Position numbers and translations under genes: made by a program | Assembly (NCBI GenBank): GCA_003615045.1 | Contig: ML014116.1 | Coordinates: forward strand, 62,001 to 126,000 | Reading direction: 5' to 3' | Source of the DNA: Caulochytrium protostelioides | Lineage: Eukaryota; Chytridiomycota; Caulochytriomycetes; Caulochytriales; Caulochytriaceae | DNA: 64,000 nt | Part shown: piece by piece, positions 63,701 to 64,000 of the stretch | How positions within the stretch are numbered: position 1 is the first letter of the stretch | Layout: each line of letters starts with the position of its first letter | The notes under the pieces: model-generated | Database searches by the model: none | Told to the model about the DNA's origin: nothing | The model's input: only the letters and a program-made list of their open reading frames with translations

Positions 63701-64000
63701 CACATGTCGCAGCGCAGCAAGCGGAGGCACAGGCGTCAGCCGCCGCCGCCGCCAACTCGACGGACGCGTCGGTGGCGCGCGTGCGCGACGCCCTTGCCGC
63801 GGCGCAGCAAGATGCGGCGGCCACGCTGGCGACGGTGCAGAACCGGCTCGACCGGCTCGAGCAGGCCCTGGCGGGCCGGCGGTCGGTCGCGGCGTCGTCC
63901 GACGAGATCGCCGACGCCGCGCGGACGGCCGTGGGCGCCGTGCTGGTGACGACGGTCGAGACGACCGTCCAGGCTGCTTTGGCTGCCGCACGTCCCGCCG
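60712..64000 (+). CDS. Unidentified Ala-rich coiled-coil protein, C-terminus beyond window
   Basis: The plus frame is open from the ATG at 60712 to the window edge (1096 codons). An in-frame TAA lies 27-29 bases upstream, so this is the first usable ATG. The N-terminus MKPKRLRQPRAAARP is basic and followed by Thr/Ala repeats. Residues 40-480 are disordered, with an SADADSADAD repeat and a Gly/Asp run. From about residue 520 the protein becomes a long discontinuous coiled coil: LAAKMARMADVVADLADQNDLLRARV, LRHMQQQLDALAADNQALRETV, ADLRLTVARLTERLEQAAHHQE, LLEHVHELESAQLRTASRLAD. This continues to the edge. Such layouts occur in spindle-pole, septum or trafficking scaffolds, but nothing visible chooses among them. 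No signal peptide or catalytic domain is seen. Confidence 0.78.
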   Translation, partial: MKPKRLRQPRAAARPTDATTTTTTTTTATAATAATTAAAARSVPPSPQPTGSTESLIRGVLANLYPPQSAGAGAAPGVGVPSAWSARGDPASATTGGSAAEAEPHPEREASDGVLSPGRGDGGGGGVVVASRTRAGMAGPTPTHRAKHRLLGGHGGGVDGAGAGETRGDRPPARLMAPTTQANGPPRRPGSGGSDSDGLRPAALAVARDDSTSDLIWETRDASGFHSDRDLSGLFAEGPPQTLRHRAAADSADADSADADSADADSAAHHDLADTSIPGMERRHHAPPTDLLAQDLRSRSTTSSSGAEGIHHAAHAFSELSAVAHLDGGRFGGDGSGDDGGDDGGDDGDGDNHRWPGAPGLRPQPPLSSLSSIEALAWPALPAPAGVPSGPTTPGRRPATVQDALFSQLHTPEHAWSARASADDVNPADGGAVSLRPAAPWDLLPRTNSEPDGLALAFAAAAVPVPRAASALSAAASAPGSAGYLYRGLPSPAPAASASATALQSAEGVRQRRRSSLARLAGAPATVPDDALPQLAAKMARMADVVADLADQNDLLRARVHHLEATAPTEPSTPLRCVPAAAAPVGGLAATRRRTDAGADGGTASIELLSDARLRHMQQQLDALAADNQALRETVASALGRAPVAADAAADAVAPPKAQEASLPSSPTSPGHRLPAAPATGLAVADLRLTVARLTERLEQAAHHQETMGRQHQDLVARVSVVESVRREAPEVDGSTAAASGRRSVAAANAAAAEATLAALAADVAALKISDSALQAKQAMIIKTFATHDDAQALQAEMTTLHSLLEDLQASVHARHRATDPTLVVADLQSLVAALNERVHDAEAQLAHVAATASLAGVPADGALLEHVHELESAQLRTASRLADVESVLKGLRSLDQTVANDVAARFTAVQLDTAGLAARVAAVEADADGAVAAVADRCADLEARAAAIEAASAATTRGQTMGVASDSATVDAQERADSETQQALVALQAGLAHLQAHVAAQQAEAQASAAAAANSTDASVARVRDALAAAQQDAAATLATVQNRLDRLEQALAGRRSVAASSDEIADAARTAVGAVLVTTVETTVQAALAAARPA

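Noticed and set aside
1-64000. CRISPR arrays, rRNA, bacterial operons or long terminal repeats
   Set aside because: No regularly spaced direct repeats with unique spacers, no rRNA-like conserved blocks and no paired long repeats were seen; all short repeats are simple tandem arrays.

Overview
The window looks like nuclear DNA of a very GC-rich fungus. The conserved genes are eukaryotic housekeeping and signalling genes: porphobilinogen deaminase, a mitotic cyclin, neurofibromin/Ira RasGAP, a FAM210-type mitochondrial protein, an Elp6-like Elongator subunit, a formin and the DDX10/Dbp4 helicase. One gene is clearly interrupted by short GT-AG introns. The formin carries a PTEN-like N-terminus, which is not the usual layout in yeasts and moulds. 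Together with the alanine-rich, low-complexity-laden proteins this favours an early-diverging, perhaps zoosporic, fungus. That placement is inference and no marker in the window settles it.

Left arm (1-10174, all minus strand). The window opens inside HEM3 (hydroxymethylbilane synthase, C-terminus cut off). Next is a 601-residue predicted secreted protein of lower GC with an SV40-like KKRKV motif, a possible effector. A 2-kb patch of broken-looking low-GC reading frames follows, then a 1561-residue B-type cyclin full of Gln, Ser, Ala and His tracts.

Middle (10175-19895) is a long stretch with no gene I can support. It is rich in microsatellites and short tandem repeats and lies between the divergently transcribed cyclin and neurofibromin genes. 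Neurofibromin (19896-31229) is a single-exon gene of about 3777 codons with the RasGAP domain, the Sec14-PH module and the C-terminal helical region.

Right of it come a predicted mitochondrial PPR-like protein (plus) converging on a FAM210/DUF1279 protein (minus), an Elp6-like gene (minus) and tRNA-Leu(UAG) (minus). A gene-poor 3.4 kb follows, containing what may be the C-terminal relic of a Fanzor/TnpB-type transposon protein. Then come the PTEN-formin and DDX10, both on the plus strand.

The right end holds an unidentified minus-strand gene with a coiled-coil-like C-terminus. Opposite it, and apparently sharing a promoter, is a seven-exon unidentified helical protein whose exons join in phase (55318-59838). 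A coiled-coil protein gene starting at 60712 runs off the window. The genes do not form a pathway cluster. The most interesting items are the catalytically dead PTEN-formin, the secreted KKRKV protein with its decayed low-GC surroundings, the transposon relic and the orphan spliced gene.
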